A stretch of DNA of 64,000 nucleotides from DASWJZ01 sp963761005 (GCA_963761005.1 CAVXFK010000013.1:248001-312000), one strand, 5' to 3'. Counted from the stretch's first letter, positions 36,331-45,942 are shown. Program-made: numbers and translations. The notes: generated from the sequence alone by a model not told the origin.

Positions 36331-37452
36331 ATGAGCACCATCCTCTATCTGACCACGATCGAATTTGGCCCGGGATCGCGGAAGACGCTTTCACGCGCGC
36401 TGAACGAGCTCGGCATCAAGAAGCCGCTTGTCGTCAGCGACCGCGGCGTCGCAGCCGAAGGAATTCTCGACGAGGCGATCCGTGGCTTTGACGCGCCGCG
36501 CTTCCTCGACGTCCCCGCCAATCCGACCGAGGCCGCGGTCAAGGCCGCGCTTGCAGCCTATCGCGAAGAGAGATGCGACGCGGTCATCGCCGTCGGCGGC
36601 GGCTCGCCGATCGATCTTGCGAAGGGCGTGGCACTCCTTGCGACGCACCCGGGACCGGTTGAGACATACGCAGCGATCTATGGCGGGGCGGCACGGATCA
36701 GCGCCGGCGTCGCGCCGGTCATCGCCATGCCGACGACGGCGGGCACAGGCGCGGAAGTCGGCCGCGCCGCGCTTCTCACTCTGAACGACGGGCGCAAGCT
36801 CGGCGTGATCAGCCCGCATCTGATTCCAAAGCGGGCGATCTGCGATCCTGAGCTGACGCTCCGGCTCCCCCCTCGCCTGACCGCCGCGACCGGCCTCGAC
36901 GCGCTCTCGCATTGCATCGAGACGTTCCTCTCGCCGCGCATCAACCCGCCCGCCGAAGCGATCGGGCTCGACGGTGCGCGGCGCGTGTGGACGAACATCC
37001 GGCGCGCGCATTCGCGAGGTGACGACCTCGAGGCCAGGAGCGAGATGATGATGGCCGCGCTCGAAGGCGGCCTGTCGTTTCAGAAGGGGCTCGGCGCCGT
37101 GCACGCGCTGAGCCATGCGCTCGGCGGTCTGCCGGACCTGAAGCTGCACCACGGCACACTGAACGCCATCCTGATGCCCGGCGTCGTACGCTTCAACGCC
37201 TCGCATGTCGGCGACAAGATCGAGCGGCTGAAGACGGCGATGGGTCTTTCCGAGGGCACGGACCTCGCCGACGCGCTCGACAGTCTCAATACCGACCTCG
37301 GCATCCCCGGGGGCCTCGCCGTGCTCGGCGTCACGGAAACGATGTTTCCGTGGCTCGTCGAACGCGCCCTCGCCGACCACTCAACGCCGACCAATCCCCG
37401 CCAGCCTACGGCGGAGGACTATCGGACGCTGCTCGAAGGCGCGATGGGCTGA
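36331..37452 (+). CDS. Iron-containing alcohol dehydrogenase
   Basis: A 373-residue group III (Fe-ADH) dehydrogenase. NAD(P) binding is seen in AVGGGSPIDLAKGVALL and MPTTAGTGAEV. The metal ligands are in DPELTLRLPPRLTAATGLDALSH (Asp and His of DALSHCIE) and in the second pair GAVHALSHALGG and KLHHGTLNAILMP. Substrate is not predicted. It is convergent with the Sel1-like gene, 7 bases apart. tRNA-Ser lies immediately upstream. Confidence 0.92.
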   Translation: MSTILYLTTIEFGPGSRKTLSRALNELGIKKPLVVSDRGVAAEGILDEAIRGFDAPRFLDVPANPTEAAVKAALAAYREERCDAVIAVGGGSPIDLAKGVALLATHPGPVETYAAIYGGAARISAGVAPVIAMPTTAGTGAEVGRAALLTLNDGRKLGVISPHLIPKRAICDPELTLRLPPRLTAATGLDALSHCIETFLSPRINPPAEAIGLDGARRVWTNIRRAHSRGDDLEARSEMMMAALEGGLSFQKGLGAVHALSHALGGLPDLKLHHGTLNAILMPGVVRFNASHVGDKIERLKTAMGLSEGTDLADALDSLNTDLGIPGGLAVLGVTETMFPWLVERALADHSTPTNPRQPTAEDYRTLLEGAMG

Positions 37453-37459
37453 GCCGCCT

Positions 37460-37708
37460 CTAGCGGCCCGAGATCCATTCGCGCGCTGCCCGGAGCGCCG
37501 CCGCGATTTGCGCTCGGCTCATTTCGCTGGCGAGTTCTTCGCGATGCTGCGCCGCGATCCGGTCACCGCGCGCGGCGGCGATGTTGAACCACTTGTGCGC
37601 CTCGACGAGATCGACCTGCCCCTCGCGGCCGGTCGAGTACGCCAGACCCAGTTCGAAGAAGTCATGCGGCATGTCAACGACGCCGCCCGTTTCCATCTGC
37701 AAGCTCAT
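37460..37708 (-). CDS. Small Sel1-repeat protein
   Basis: An 82-residue protein with one Sel1-like unit (FFELGLAYSTGREGQVDLVEAHKWFNIAAARGD). The C-terminus EEL..EMSRAQIAAALRAAREWISGR is characteristic of a short conserved Rhizobiales protein of this kind. Function unknown; Sel1 repeats mediate protein contacts. No signal peptide. The first ATG (37708) was kept; 37696 is possible. The 286 bases upstream (37709-37994) hold no gene. Confidence 0.8.
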   Translation of the reverse strand: MSLQMETGGVVDMPHDFFELGLAYSTGREGQVDLVEAHKWFNIAAARGDRIAAQHREELASEMSRAQIAAALRAAREWISGR

Positions 37709-37994
37709 TTGACCGCAATCCCCATTGGTCGACGGTTCGGTCCGTCTTTCGCATCCCGATCTTCGGCCGCCCCGTAATGCTCAGCGTTAACGGGGAGGCT
37801 TAACGAAGCGTGACCAAATGGTTCATGAAGGGTTTATGAGCTTCGAACGATTTGACCCAACCTACTGGAAAGATTGATCTTTTGAACTCTGCTATTGTCG
37901 CGACAAAGGCGCCGTTATTTGCCGATCGTTCACCACCGCGGCAATTAGGCATCAGACGATGCGCGGCGCGGGCAGCCCAGGCCGCGCGATTTTC

Positions 37995-38699
37995 TCAGAC
38001 TGCGCGCTGCCCGAAGAGGATCTTCTGCGCCTCCTTGTCTTTCGACAAATCGACGGGCGGATCGCGCCGCATCTCGATTGCTTTCGCTACCGCCGGGCGG
38101 GCGAGCATCCGGTCGATCCATTTGCCGACATTTGGGAACTCCGCGATGTCGATCCCCTGTCGCTCGTAGGTCTTGATCCAGCCGATCAGCGCCATGTCGG
38201 CGATCGAATAATCGCCGGCGACGAAGTCACGGCCCGCAAGGCGCTTGTTCATCACGCCGTAGAGACGGTGCGCCTCATCGCCGAAGCGCTTGATGCCGTA
38301 TGGCACCTTCTCCGGCGCATAGTTGCGGAAGTGGTTGTTGTGGCCGAACACCGGGCCGACATTCGCGACCTGCCACATCAGCCATTCCTCGACCGCCACG
38401 CGGCTCCGCTCGTCGGTGCCGTAGAACTTGCCGAATTTTCTGCCGAGATAGATCAGGATGGCGGCAGACTCGAACACCGAGATCGGCTTCCCGTCCGGCC
38501 CTTCCGGATCGACGATTGCCGGCATCCGGTTGTTCGGCGCGATCGCCAGGAACGATGGCTCGAACTGCTCGCCCTTGCCGATGTTCACGTATTTGAGCTC
38601 GTATGGGACGCCGGCCTCTTCCAGGAAGATGTTGATCTTCCAGCCGTTTGGCGTCGGCCAATAGTGGAGTTCGATGGGCTTCGTTTGTTTGTGAGCCAT
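37995..38699 (-). CDS. Glutathione S-transferase, nu class (YfcG/YghU-like)
   Basis: A 234-residue GST. It begins MAHKQTKPIELHYWPTPNGWKINIFLEEAGVPY and contains NIGKGEQFEPSFLAIAPNNRMPAIVDP, the nu-class signature with a TPNG N-terminal active-site segment (Asn/Thr contacts to GSH), and VFESAAILIYLGRK. The C-terminal domain has YSIADMALIGWIKTY. E. coli YfcG is a disulfide-bond reductase acting on glutathione. The ATG at 38699 has AGGAG about 8 bases upstream. Confidence 0.92.
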   Translation of the reverse strand: MAHKQTKPIELHYWPTPNGWKINIFLEEAGVPYELKYVNIGKGEQFEPSFLAIAPNNRMPAIVDPEGPDGKPISVFESAAILIYLGRKFGKFYGTDERSRVAVEEWLMWQVANVGPVFGHNNHFRNYAPEKVPYGIKRFGDEAHRLYGVMNKRLAGRDFVAGDYSIADMALIGWIKTYERQGIDIAEFPNVGKWIDRMLARPAVAKAIEMRRDPPVDLSKDKEAQKILFGQRAV

Positions 38700-38776
38700 T
38701 CCTGCTCTCCTGCGGATCATCGCGTCTCGCCGCTGCATGTGGCGCACGCTTAATCACGTTGCAATGCGAAAGGCCG

Positions 38777-40066
38777 TTACTCGCGCTTGAGCGCTGCGAG
38801 GAAGAAGCCGTCAGTTCCCGACCGCCGCGGCGTGAGCAAAAGCGACGTTGCCTGAAGCGCCTCCGCCGGAGGTGCAACGTCCGGAAGTGCGCTGTTCCAG
38901 ACTTCAATCATCGCAAGCGCGCGGAAGTCCGGATGCGCGCCGAGGAAGCCGGCGACGTGCTCGCCGTTCTCCGGCGGCAGAAGCGAGCAGGTCGCGTAGA
39001 CGAGAACACCGCCGGGCTTCACAAAGCGCGCCGCCTCCCTAAGGACGGCGTCCTGCTCGGCGATCCGCCTGGCAAGCGCATCAGGGGTCACCCGCCACTT
39101 GGCGTCGGGCCGGCGCCGCCAAACGCCGGTGCCGGTGCAAGGCGCATCGACGAGCACGCGATCCATCTGCCCCACGAGGTCGTCGAGCGCGTTCGGCTCG
39201 GGCGGCCGGACCTGAACGTTACGGGCACCGGCGCGCCTGAGCCGCTCGAAGATCGGCGCGAGTCGGCTCTTGTCGGAGTCTGTCGCATAGATCTGCCCGC
39301 GGTTTTCCATGGCGGCGGCGAGCGCCAGCGTCTTGCCGCCGGAGCCGGCGCAGAGATCGAGCACCTGCTCCCCCGGCTTGCCGCCCACGAGGATCGCGCA
39401 AAGCTGGCTTCCTTCATCCTGCACCTCGAAGCGCCCGCGCTGGAAGGCTTCTTCGGCCTGCACATTCGGATGCCGTCGCGTGCCGGCGCTTGGCGGAATT
39501 CGGAGGCCGACCGGCGAGTAAGGAGTTGGCGTGGCTTCAAGGCGGGCAAGCCGGTGCGCGACCTTCTCGCGCTCGGCCTTGAGCGTGTTGACTCTCAGAT
39601 CGAGCGGCGGCCGACCGGCAAGGGCCTCCCCTTCCGCGACCCAATCCGGCCCGAGCGCCGCTTGAAAATGCGGCGCGAGCCATTCCGGGACATCGGCACG
39701 AACATGATCCGGCGCGCCGGAAAGATCGGCGGTGCCTACCTTTCCGATCAGCGCATCGGGGATTTGCGCTGGCGCATGCTTGTCGTCGGTAAACGCGGCG
39801 TTCAGCGCAATCGGTGTCTCGCCCCATTCGAAGACCGCAGTGCTGAGCACGAGATGCCACGGCGTGTCGCCGCCCATGCGCCAGGCGAGTGACGAGCGCT
39901 TGCGGAGCGCGTCGTAGACGAGATTGGCGATCGCGCCGCGGTCGCCGGAGCCGGCGAACCGGTGCGAGAGTCCCCAATCCTTGAGCGCGTCCGCAGCGGG
40001 CCGGTGACGGGATTCAAGATCGGCGAGAATCTCGATCGCCGCGGCAAGGCGGCCCGCAAGCTTCAT
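38777..40066 (-). CDS. RsmB-like RNA (cytosine-5) methyltransferase
   Basis: A 429-residue m5C RNA methyltransferase of the RsmB/NOL1 type. SAM-binding motif I is VLDLCAGSGGKTLALAA; the catalytic cysteines are in VLVDAPCTGTGVW and LVYATCSLLPPENG. The N-terminal part is the NusB-like domain of RsmB (ALKDWGLSHRFAGSGDRGAIANLVYDAL). It probably modifies 16S rRNA, though the exact target is not certain. Its start overlaps the MAPEG gene stop by four bases. Confidence 0.92.
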   Translation of the reverse strand: MKLAGRLAAAIEILADLESRHRPAADALKDWGLSHRFAGSGDRGAIANLVYDALRKRSSLAWRMGGDTPWHLVLSTAVFEWGETPIALNAAFTDDKHAPAQIPDALIGKVGTADLSGAPDHVRADVPEWLAPHFQAALGPDWVAEGEALAGRPPLDLRVNTLKAEREKVAHRLARLEATPTPYSPVGLRIPPSAGTRRHPNVQAEEAFQRGRFEVQDEGSQLCAILVGGKPGEQVLDLCAGSGGKTLALAAAMENRGQIYATDSDKSRLAPIFERLRRAGARNVQVRPPEPNALDDLVGQMDRVLVDAPCTGTGVWRRRPDAKWRVTPDALARRIAEQDAVLREAARFVKPGGVLVYATCSLLPPENGEHVAGFLGAHPDFRALAMIEVWNSALPDVAPPAEALQATSLLLTPRRSGTDGFFLAALKRE

Positions 40067-40485
40067 CCGATCCGCGCCCAAAGCACGAGCCAGGCGAGGT
40101 GCCCGGAGAGAAAGAGGACGCCAGCGGCGTTGATCAGGAAGACGATTCCGCGCAGCCCGACGTTCCCGGTCATCGTCTGCACGAAGGTATGGATGACGCG
40201 CCCGACCAGGAAAACCCACGCGGCAGCGACATCGAGATGTCCGACCGCACCGTAGAAGATGAGGAGCGCCGCGGAGAACCAGGCGATCGTCGGCAGCTGA
40301 AACTGATTGGAGAGATTGCGCGCGATCGGCACGAGGCTGGGCGGATCGCCCTCGACGTGGCGAAAGTCGGCAAGCTTCGCCTCGCCGCGCCTGACGGCTA
40401 CAAGGCGCCCAAGCGTAAGCCACGCAAAGAGAAAGGCGACCAGCCCGAAGTGGAGGATGAAGGGAACGAGGAACGCACGGACCAT
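40063..40485 (-). CDS. MAPEG family membrane protein
   Basis: A 140-residue protein with four hydrophobic segments. It has the MAPEG pattern with RNLSNQFQLPTIAWFSAALLI and VAAAWVFLVGRVIHTFVQTMTGNV. The family includes eicosanoid and glutathione-metabolising membrane enzymes; bacterial members are mostly uncharacterised. It is co-translated with the RsmB-like gene. guaB ends 60 bases upstream on the same strand. Confidence 0.88.
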   Translation of the reverse strand: MVRAFLVPFILHFGLVAFLFAWLTLGRLVAVRRGEAKLADFRHVEGDPPSLVPIARNLSNQFQLPTIAWFSAALLIFYGAVGHLDVAAAWVFLVGRVIHTFVQTMTGNVGLRGIVFLINAAGVLFLSGHLAWLVLWARIG

Positions 40486-40544
40486 TTGGCGAAGCCGGCC
40501 CTAGGCCGCGAAGAAATGTGCAACGATCAGCCCGCGCGACCTCA

Positions 40545-42047
40545 TCAGGCTGTGCCGGGGTAGTTCGGGCTCTCGCGCGTGATGGTCACGTCGTGCACGT
40601 GGCTCTCCCGCCAGGCGGAGCCGGAGATGCGCACGAACTCGGCCTTCTGCCGGAATTCCGCGAGTGTCTTTGCCCCGACATAGCCCATCGCCGCGCGCAG
40701 GCCCCCGGCCAGCTGATGGAGCACGTTCGCGGCCGGGCCCTTGTAGGGCACCTGCCCCTCGATCCCCTCCGGCACGAGCTTCAGCGTGTCGCGGATCTCG
40801 GCCTGGAAGTAACGGTCGGCGGAGCCCCGCGCCATCGCGCCGACCGAGCCCATGCCGCGGTAGGATTTGTAGCTCCGGCCTTGATAGAGATAGACCTCGC
40901 CAGGGCTCTCTTCAGTGCCGGCGAGCAGCGCGCCGACCATGGCGACCGAGGCGCCTGCCGCGAGCGCCTTCGCGAGATCGCCGGAATACTTGATGCCGCC
41001 GTCGGCGATGATCGGCACGCCGGCCTTTTCGGCAACGGCAACGGTGTCCATCAGCGCCGTGAGTTGCGGCACGCCGACGCCGGCGACGATGCGAGTGGTG
41101 CAGATCGAGCCGGGGCCGATGCCGACCTTGATCGCGTCGGCGCCGTTGTCGATCAGCGCGCGCGCCGCCTCGCCGGTCGCGACGTTCCCCGCGATCACCT
41201 GCGTCTCGTTCGACATGTGCTTCACCGCGGCGACCGCAGCAAGCACCTTCTCGGAGTGCCCGTGCGCGGTGTCGACCACGATCACGTCGCAGCCCGCCGC
41301 GAGCAGGCGCTCGGTGCGGTGCAGCCCTGCGTCGCCGACCGTCGTTGCCGCGGCCACCCTGAGCCGTCCCTGATCGTCCTTCGAGGCGAACGGATTGAGC
41401 TGCGCCTTCTCGATGTCCTTCACCGTGACCAGCCCGATGCAGTTCTCGTCGGAATCGACGACCAGAAGCTTCTCTATGCGGTACTGGTGGAGCAGCCGCT
41501 TCGCCTCGTCCTGGCTGACATTCTCCGCCACCTTGATCAGCCGCTCATAGGTCATCAGCTCCGAGACGCGCTGCTTCGGATCGGAAGCGAAGCGCACGTC
41601 GCGGTTGGTCAGGATGCCGACGAGCTTCCCCACCACCAGCCCACCCGTGCCGGCGCCCTCGACCACGGGGATACCGGAGATCCGATAGGCTTTCATCAGC
41701 GCCAGCGCGTCGGCGAGTGTCGCGTCGGGCCCGATCACGACCGGGTTCACGACCATGCCGGACTCGAACTTCTTCACCTGCCGGACTTCTTCGGCCTGAG
41801 CGTCCGGGTCGAAGTTGCGGTGGATGACGCCGATGCCGCCGGCCTGCGCCATGGCGATCGCAAGCCGCGACTCCGTCACCGTGTCCATGGCGGCGGAAAG
41901 GATCGGAAGGTTGAGGCTGATCGAGCGCGTCAGCCGGCTCGCGATGTCGGTGTCGGCCGGCATGACCTCGGAGCGTCCGGGTCGAAGCAGCACATCGTCG
42001 AAGGTGAGCGCCTCGCGGCCGGTAACGACGTCGACGATGCGGGCCAT
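40545..42047 (-). CDS. guaB: IMP dehydrogenase
   Basis: A 500-residue IMP dehydrogenase that makes XMP, the substrate of guaA. The catalytic Cys316 is in GIGPGSICTTRIVAGVGVPQ, the flap has YRGMGSVGAM and the arginine helper region is present. A pair of CBS domains lies at about residues 95-215 (ESGMVVNPVVIGPDATLADALAL onward). The ATG at 42047 gives MARIVDVVTGREALTFDDVLL, the family start. Immediately upstream is one copy of a 77-bp direct repeat. Confidence 0.96.
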   Translation of the reverse strand: MARIVDVVTGREALTFDDVLLRPGRSEVMPADTDIASRLTRSISLNLPILSAAMDTVTESRLAIAMAQAGGIGVIHRNFDPDAQAEEVRQVKKFESGMVVNPVVIGPDATLADALALMKAYRISGIPVVEGAGTGGLVVGKLVGILTNRDVRFASDPKQRVSELMTYERLIKVAENVSQDEAKRLLHQYRIEKLLVVDSDENCIGLVTVKDIEKAQLNPFASKDDQGRLRVAAATTVGDAGLHRTERLLAAGCDVIVVDTAHGHSEKVLAAVAAVKHMSNETQVIAGNVATGEAARALIDNGADAIKVGIGPGSICTTRIVAGVGVPQLTALMDTVAVAEKAGVPIIADGGIKYSGDLAKALAAGASVAMVGALLAGTEESPGEVYLYQGRSYKSYRGMGSVGAMARGSADRYFQAEIRDTLKLVPEGIEGQVPYKGPAANVLHQLAGGLRAAMGYVGAKTLAEFRQKAEFVRISGSAWRESHVHDVTITRESPNYPGTA

Positions 42048-42083
42048 GCCAGCCTCCGAAAATGGGGTGCCGAATGCGGGCCA

Positions 42084-42162
42084 GAGCGGCCGCGTCGAAA
42101 AGAATCGGCTCAGGGGTTGGCGGGGGTCACTAACACGGCAGCCGAGCGAAGGGAAAGGTTCT
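42084..42162. repeat. Direct repeat, copy A (upstream of guaB)
   Basis: About 79 bases from GAGCGGC to GGGAAAGGTTCT. A closely similar copy lies at 44176-44252; shared blocks include AATCGGCTCAGG, GTTGGCGGGGGTCACT and GCCGAGCGAAGGGAAAGG. Identity is roughly 90% with one or two single-base gaps. The two copies bracket the LCAT-like gene. Confidence 0.85.
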
Positions 42163-42236
42163 CTGCGGCGGCGCACCCGCTCGCTTCAACCAAGGGCTTT
42201 AATACAATCAAGAGGAGTGGTAGCCTTTCAAGCACA

Positions 42237-44138
42237 ATGGCGTCCGGTGAACTTGCCAGATCTCCAACAGCCTGGGCTTGGCTGAGCGGGCGGGTCTTCG
42301 CTGTACTCGTAGCGATTTCATCAGTTGCGGTCGCGGCATCCGCATATCCTCCGATCAGACCCGCCTCGCTCAGCGCGGCGGGTGACATGCTTTCCGGTCT
42401 GAGCGGCAGTCGCCGACCGCCGTCAAACCCGCTCGTGGTTCTTCTCCCCGGCATTCTCGGATCAAAGCTGACTGACGTCCAAACGGGCAATGTGTTCTGG
42501 GGTTCGTCTTTCAACGACCCCATGCTGGCGTTCGATCCAAGGAGAAAGACACGAGCAGACATTCTGAGCGAAGCGGAATTAAGCCTTCTGAAGGTCAAAT
42601 TCCGTTTCAGCGTTTATAAGGAGGCCCTTGCAGAGATTACCAGCCAGCGCTACCTCGGATACGACCCGCTCTTACCATTTGCATACGACTGGCGGCAGTC
42701 GAACAGGAAATCAGCAAAAGACTTCTTTGACTTCATTTGCGGCCGACGCGCATACCTGTCCGACAAGAGCATCATCTTTGTCGCCCACAGCATGGGTGGA
42801 CTCGTGCTCAAGGAATTCTTTCGGTCCTACTACGACACCGATGCGCTTTGCCCCGATCAGTCCAGCCTGAGATCCTTCCTGAAGATTGACGAGATCATGT
42901 TCGTCGGAACGCCGCATCTCGGTGCGCCCAAGGCCCTGTCGTCGATCGCAGATCAATTCGCCCTGGCGGGGCTGAAGCCGGTTGACCGCTATGTGGCCGC
43001 AGGCTTGAACAACTACGGCATCTGGTTTGAGTCACCGTACGAGTTGCTGCCAATCGAAGCATCGCGGCGTTGCGCGTTCACCGGCAAGCGGAACGATATC
43101 GTCAGCGTTCAGACGGATACCGGAAAACACACCGACATCGACATATTCTCGGCGAATACTTGGAAGCGGTTGGGCATGCCTCTCCATCGCGATCTGCAAG
43201 GAGAGGAAGCCAAATACTATACGTTCCTCGAAACCCGCCTCCGAGAGGCCGAGGCGTTTCTCTGCGATCTTGCTACTTATGAGTTCGATCCAGCCTTAGC
43301 GCCACGCGTGGACTATTTTGTCGGCCGCCACGATCAAATGGACACGCCCTCACACGTGACGCTAGATGTTAGCAGCGAAGCGAAACTGAGAAAGATCGAC
43401 TCTGAACAAGACTTCGGAGACGGCACTGTGCCGGAGGACGAAGTCGCGCTACGCGACCCACGACAGGTCAGGACATGCCTCGCGAAGGATCATGCTCATC
43501 TCCTCGAAGACCCGACAGTCGTCACGTACCTTGTCCGCCTTTTCCGCAAGTATCAGTACGCCTGGATCCAGGATTTGAGCGCCGATCCCACCAAATTCAC
43601 GGAAGTCAAAGCGGCCTTCAGCGAGCAGGGTTATTTTATGCCCGTATCATTCAGCGACTTCGCGTTTGTCGCTGGCGGAATTCAGTTGGCATCGTCGGTG
43701 CCTGCGGCGGTCGAGGAACTGAACACGAGCGTCATTGCCGCGGCCGACATTGGCTCCGGGGACATCTACCAACTAGCGCGGAATGCCCCGTCGCCAGCGC
43801 TGCGCTCCAGCTACTACGAACTCGCTCTCGCGGTGCCGGGTTCAACCCCCGAACGCACTGGTTGGGTAATCAACAATCTAGGCCATCTGGCGCTGCAAAA
43901 CCGCAACGCGGAGGCCGCATCCACGGTCTATGGCCTTGCTCTGACGGGGCTTGAGGACGACAGGGTCGCAAATGCTTGGCGCGAGGCCGGAGTCCTGGGA
44001 AAGCTGTACGGCAACATCGCCGCAACAAAATTTGCAGTCGGCGACTACACCAGCGCCGAAGCGTTCGCCGGGCAGGGAGCGGCGCTTGGTAACTTGAACG
44101 CTGCGCAGATGCTTTCCACAATACGTTCGGCCAATTGA
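42237..44138 (+). CDS. LCAT-like lipase/acyltransferase with C-terminal TPR region
   Basis: A 633-residue protein. An N-terminal hydrophobic segment (VFAVLVAISSVAVAASA) is followed by an LCAT/PGAP1-type alpha/beta hydrolase: VVLLPGILGSKLTD, FAYDWRQSNRKSA, the nucleophile elbow FVAHSMGGLVLKEF, and FVGTPHLGAPKALS. A catalytic His is plausible in LAKDHAHLLED. The last 150 residues are helical and TPR-like (INNLGHLALQNRNAEAASTVYGLAL). Likely acts on lipids or esters in the envelope. Upstream a GAGGAG lies 20 bases from the ATG, rather far. Base composition is visibly less GC-rich than its neighbours, and ~77-bp direct repeats flank it, both suggesting acquisition. Confidence 0.85.
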   Translation: MASGELARSPTAWAWLSGRVFAVLVAISSVAVAASAYPPIRPASLSAAGDMLSGLSGSRRPPSNPLVVLLPGILGSKLTDVQTGNVFWGSSFNDPMLAFDPRRKTRADILSEAELSLLKVKFRFSVYKEALAEITSQRYLGYDPLLPFAYDWRQSNRKSAKDFFDFICGRRAYLSDKSIIFVAHSMGGLVLKEFFRSYYDTDALCPDQSSLRSFLKIDEIMFVGTPHLGAPKALSSIADQFALAGLKPVDRYVAAGLNNYGIWFESPYELLPIEASRRCAFTGKRNDIVSVQTDTGKHTDIDIFSANTWKRLGMPLHRDLQGEEAKYYTFLETRLREAEAFLCDLATYEFDPALAPRVDYFVGRHDQMDTPSHVTLDVSSEAKLRKIDSEQDFGDGTVPEDEVALRDPRQVRTCLAKDHAHLLEDPTVVTYLVRLFRKYQYAWIQDLSADPTKFTEVKAAFSEQGYFMPVSFSDFAFVAGGIQLASSVPAAVEELNTSVIAAADIGSGDIYQLARNAPSPALRSSYYELALAVPGSTPERTGWVINNLGHLALQNRNAEAASTVYGLALTGLEDDRVANAWREAGVLGKLYGNIAATKFAVGDYTSAEAFAGQGAALGNLNAAQMLSTIRSAN

Positions 44139-44175
44139 GGCGTTTTTCGCCCGCTACAAGGGCGAGCGCAGGCTG

Positions 44176-44252
44176 GAGCGGCAGCGTCGAAAAAATCGGC
44201 TCAGGGTTGGCGGGGGTCACTGACACGGCGGCCGAGCGAAGGGAAAGGCTCT
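44176..44252. repeat. Direct repeat, copy B (upstream of the MFS gene)
   Basis: The second copy of the repeat seen at 42084-42162, in the same orientation and about 2.1 kb away. It ends GGGAAAGGCTCT and lies between the LCAT-like gene and the MFS exporter. The space between the copies is almost exactly the LCAT-like gene plus its flanks. Confidence 0.85.
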
Positions 44253-44364
44253 GACGAGCCTCCGCTCACATTCCAGCGCCGGCGAGGACCTTACGCCGGC
44301 TCAAGGTCAAGATGAGGCCAGTTCGTCCGCCCTATGGACGGATCGGCCGCTTTGCGTGATAGGG

Positions 44365-45822
44365 ATGCGTATCCCTCCCGCCTCCCTCTTTTCGGCCTCG
44401 CACGTGCCCGACCGCATCCTTCTGCCGCTTATCGTCGCCTGCGCGCTTTTCATGGAGAACCTCAATTCGACCGTTCTCTCCACCGCGCTTCCGGCGATCG
44501 CGAAGGACTTCGGCGAGAGCCCGATCCACCTGAAACTGGCGCTCACCTCCTACCTCCTCGCGATCGCGGTCTTCCTGCCGGCGTCCGGCTGGCTCGCCGA
44601 TCGCCACGGCGCCCGCAACGTCTTTCGGCTCGCGATCGCGACCTTCACGGCCGGCTCGATCCTTTGCGGCTTCTCAGGCTCCATCGGCTCGCTGGTGCTC
44701 GCCCGCGTGATCCAGGGAATCGGCGGCGCCATGATGGTACCGGTCGGCCGTCTGGTGATCCTGAGGTCGGTGCCAAAGCGCGAGCTCGTCGGCTCGCTCG
44801 CCTGGCTGACGGTGCCTGCGCTGATCGGCCCCGTGGTCGGCCCGCCGCTCGGCGGCTTCATCACCACATATTTCCAATGGCGCTGGATTTTTTGGATCAA
44901 CGTGCCGGTCGGCATTCTCGGGCTGGTGCTCGCGACGCTCTTCGTCCCGAACCTCCACGGCGACGAGCCGAGACGCTTCGATCTCCGCGGCTTCGCGCTT
45001 TCGGCATTCGGCCTCGCCGGCTTCATGTCGGGCTCGACCGCGCTCGGGCTCGGGCTGCTGCCGAAGAGCCTGACGCTCGCGCTCCTGATCGGCGGCGCGG
45101 TGCTCATCGCCGGCTACGTTGTTCACAGCCGGCGTGTCGCAAACCCGATCCTCGATCTCTCGCTCTTCCGCATCCCGTCATTCGCCGCAGCAATGAGCGG
45201 CGCCCTGCTGTTCCGGCTCGGCGTCGGCGCCACGCCGTTCCTGCTGCCGCTTCTGCTGCAGGTCGGCTTCGGGCTGTCGCCGTTCAAATCCGGCTCGATC
45301 ACCTTCGCCGCCGCCGTCGGCGCGATCGCCATGAAATTCGCGGCGCAGCCGATCCTGCGCCGCTTCGGCTTCCGCAACGTTCTGACGTCGAACGCCTTGA
45401 TCGCCGGCGCATTCGTCGCGCTGCCCGCGACCTTCACGCCGACGACGCCCATCCCGCTGATCACCGCGCTGCTCCTGATCGGCGGATTCTTCCGCTCGCT
45501 GCAATTCACGAGCGTCAACGCGTTGAGCTATGCCGACGTGCCGCCGGAACGGATGAGCCGGGCGACATCGCTGGCAAGCGTCGCGCAGCAATTGTCGCTT
45601 TCGGTCGGCATCTCGGTCGGCGCGATCACGCTTGAGCTGACCACGCGGATGAGCGGCGGCGTCATCGAGGCAAGCTCGTTCGGCCCCGCCTTCATCGTGA
45701 TCGCGCTCTTCTCGGTCGCCTCCGTCGTGCCGTTCCTGCTTCTGTCACGCGACGCAGGCGATGAAGTGTCGGGCCGTCAGCCGGCACCCGACCCCGTCAC
45801 CGTGATGCGCGAGCGCGGCTAG
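44365..45822 (+). CDS. MFS transporter, DHA2/EmrB-like
   Basis: A 485-residue 14-helix drug:H+ antiporter-type MFS protein. It shows VACALFMENLNSTVLSTALPAIA (motif D region), the motif A loop GWLADRHGARNVF, GIGGAMMVPVGRL and the motif C-like GPVVGPPLGGFI. It ends with a short charged cytosolic tail. Substrate unknown. The start is unsure: GTG at 44356 or ATG at 44365; the ATG is preferred although AGGG lies very close to it. Confidence 0.9.
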   Translation: MRIPPASLFSASHVPDRILLPLIVACALFMENLNSTVLSTALPAIAKDFGESPIHLKLALTSYLLAIAVFLPASGWLADRHGARNVFRLAIATFTAGSILCGFSGSIGSLVLARVIQGIGGAMMVPVGRLVILRSVPKRELVGSLAWLTVPALIGPVVGPPLGGFITTYFQWRWIFWINVPVGILGLVLATLFVPNLHGDEPRRFDLRGFALSAFGLAGFMSGSTALGLGLLPKSLTLALLIGGAVLIAGYVVHSRRVANPILDLSLFRIPSFAAAMSGALLFRLGVGATPFLLPLLLQVGFGLSPFKSGSITFAAAVGAIAMKFAAQPILRRFGFRNVLTSNALIAGAFVALPATFTPTTPIPLITALLLIGGFFRSLQFTSVNALSYADVPPERMSRATSLASVAQQLSLSVGISVGAITLELTTRMSGGVIEASSFGPAFIVIALFSVASVVPFLLLSRDAGDEVSGRQPAPDPVTVMRERG

Positions 45823-45942
45823 GGCCGCCGAGTTTGAAGGAAGCCGCTGCCTTTCGCCGCAGTTTGCGGTGAACGGATGGTAACTTGAGGAGAACCCCGA
45901 TTTAACCCAGAGCTGCCAAGTGCACTCCGAGCGGAATTGGCG

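Noticed and set aside
37709..37994. CtrA-type TTAA-N7-TTAAC site in the gap before the second GST gene
   Set aside because: The two TTAA segments (near 37790-37805) are 9 bases apart, not 7, so the site does not fit.
40518..42236. A very long plus-strand open frame preceding the LCAT-like gene
   Set aside because: It is antisense to guaB and is open only because of the high GC content. The true LCAT start is the ATG at 42237, where the hydrophobic leader begins.
42084..44252. Integrase-type attachment sites or an insertion sequence for the repeats around the LCAT gene
   Set aside because: There is no integrase or transposase, no short target duplication at the ends, and 77 bp is too long for a target-site duplication.
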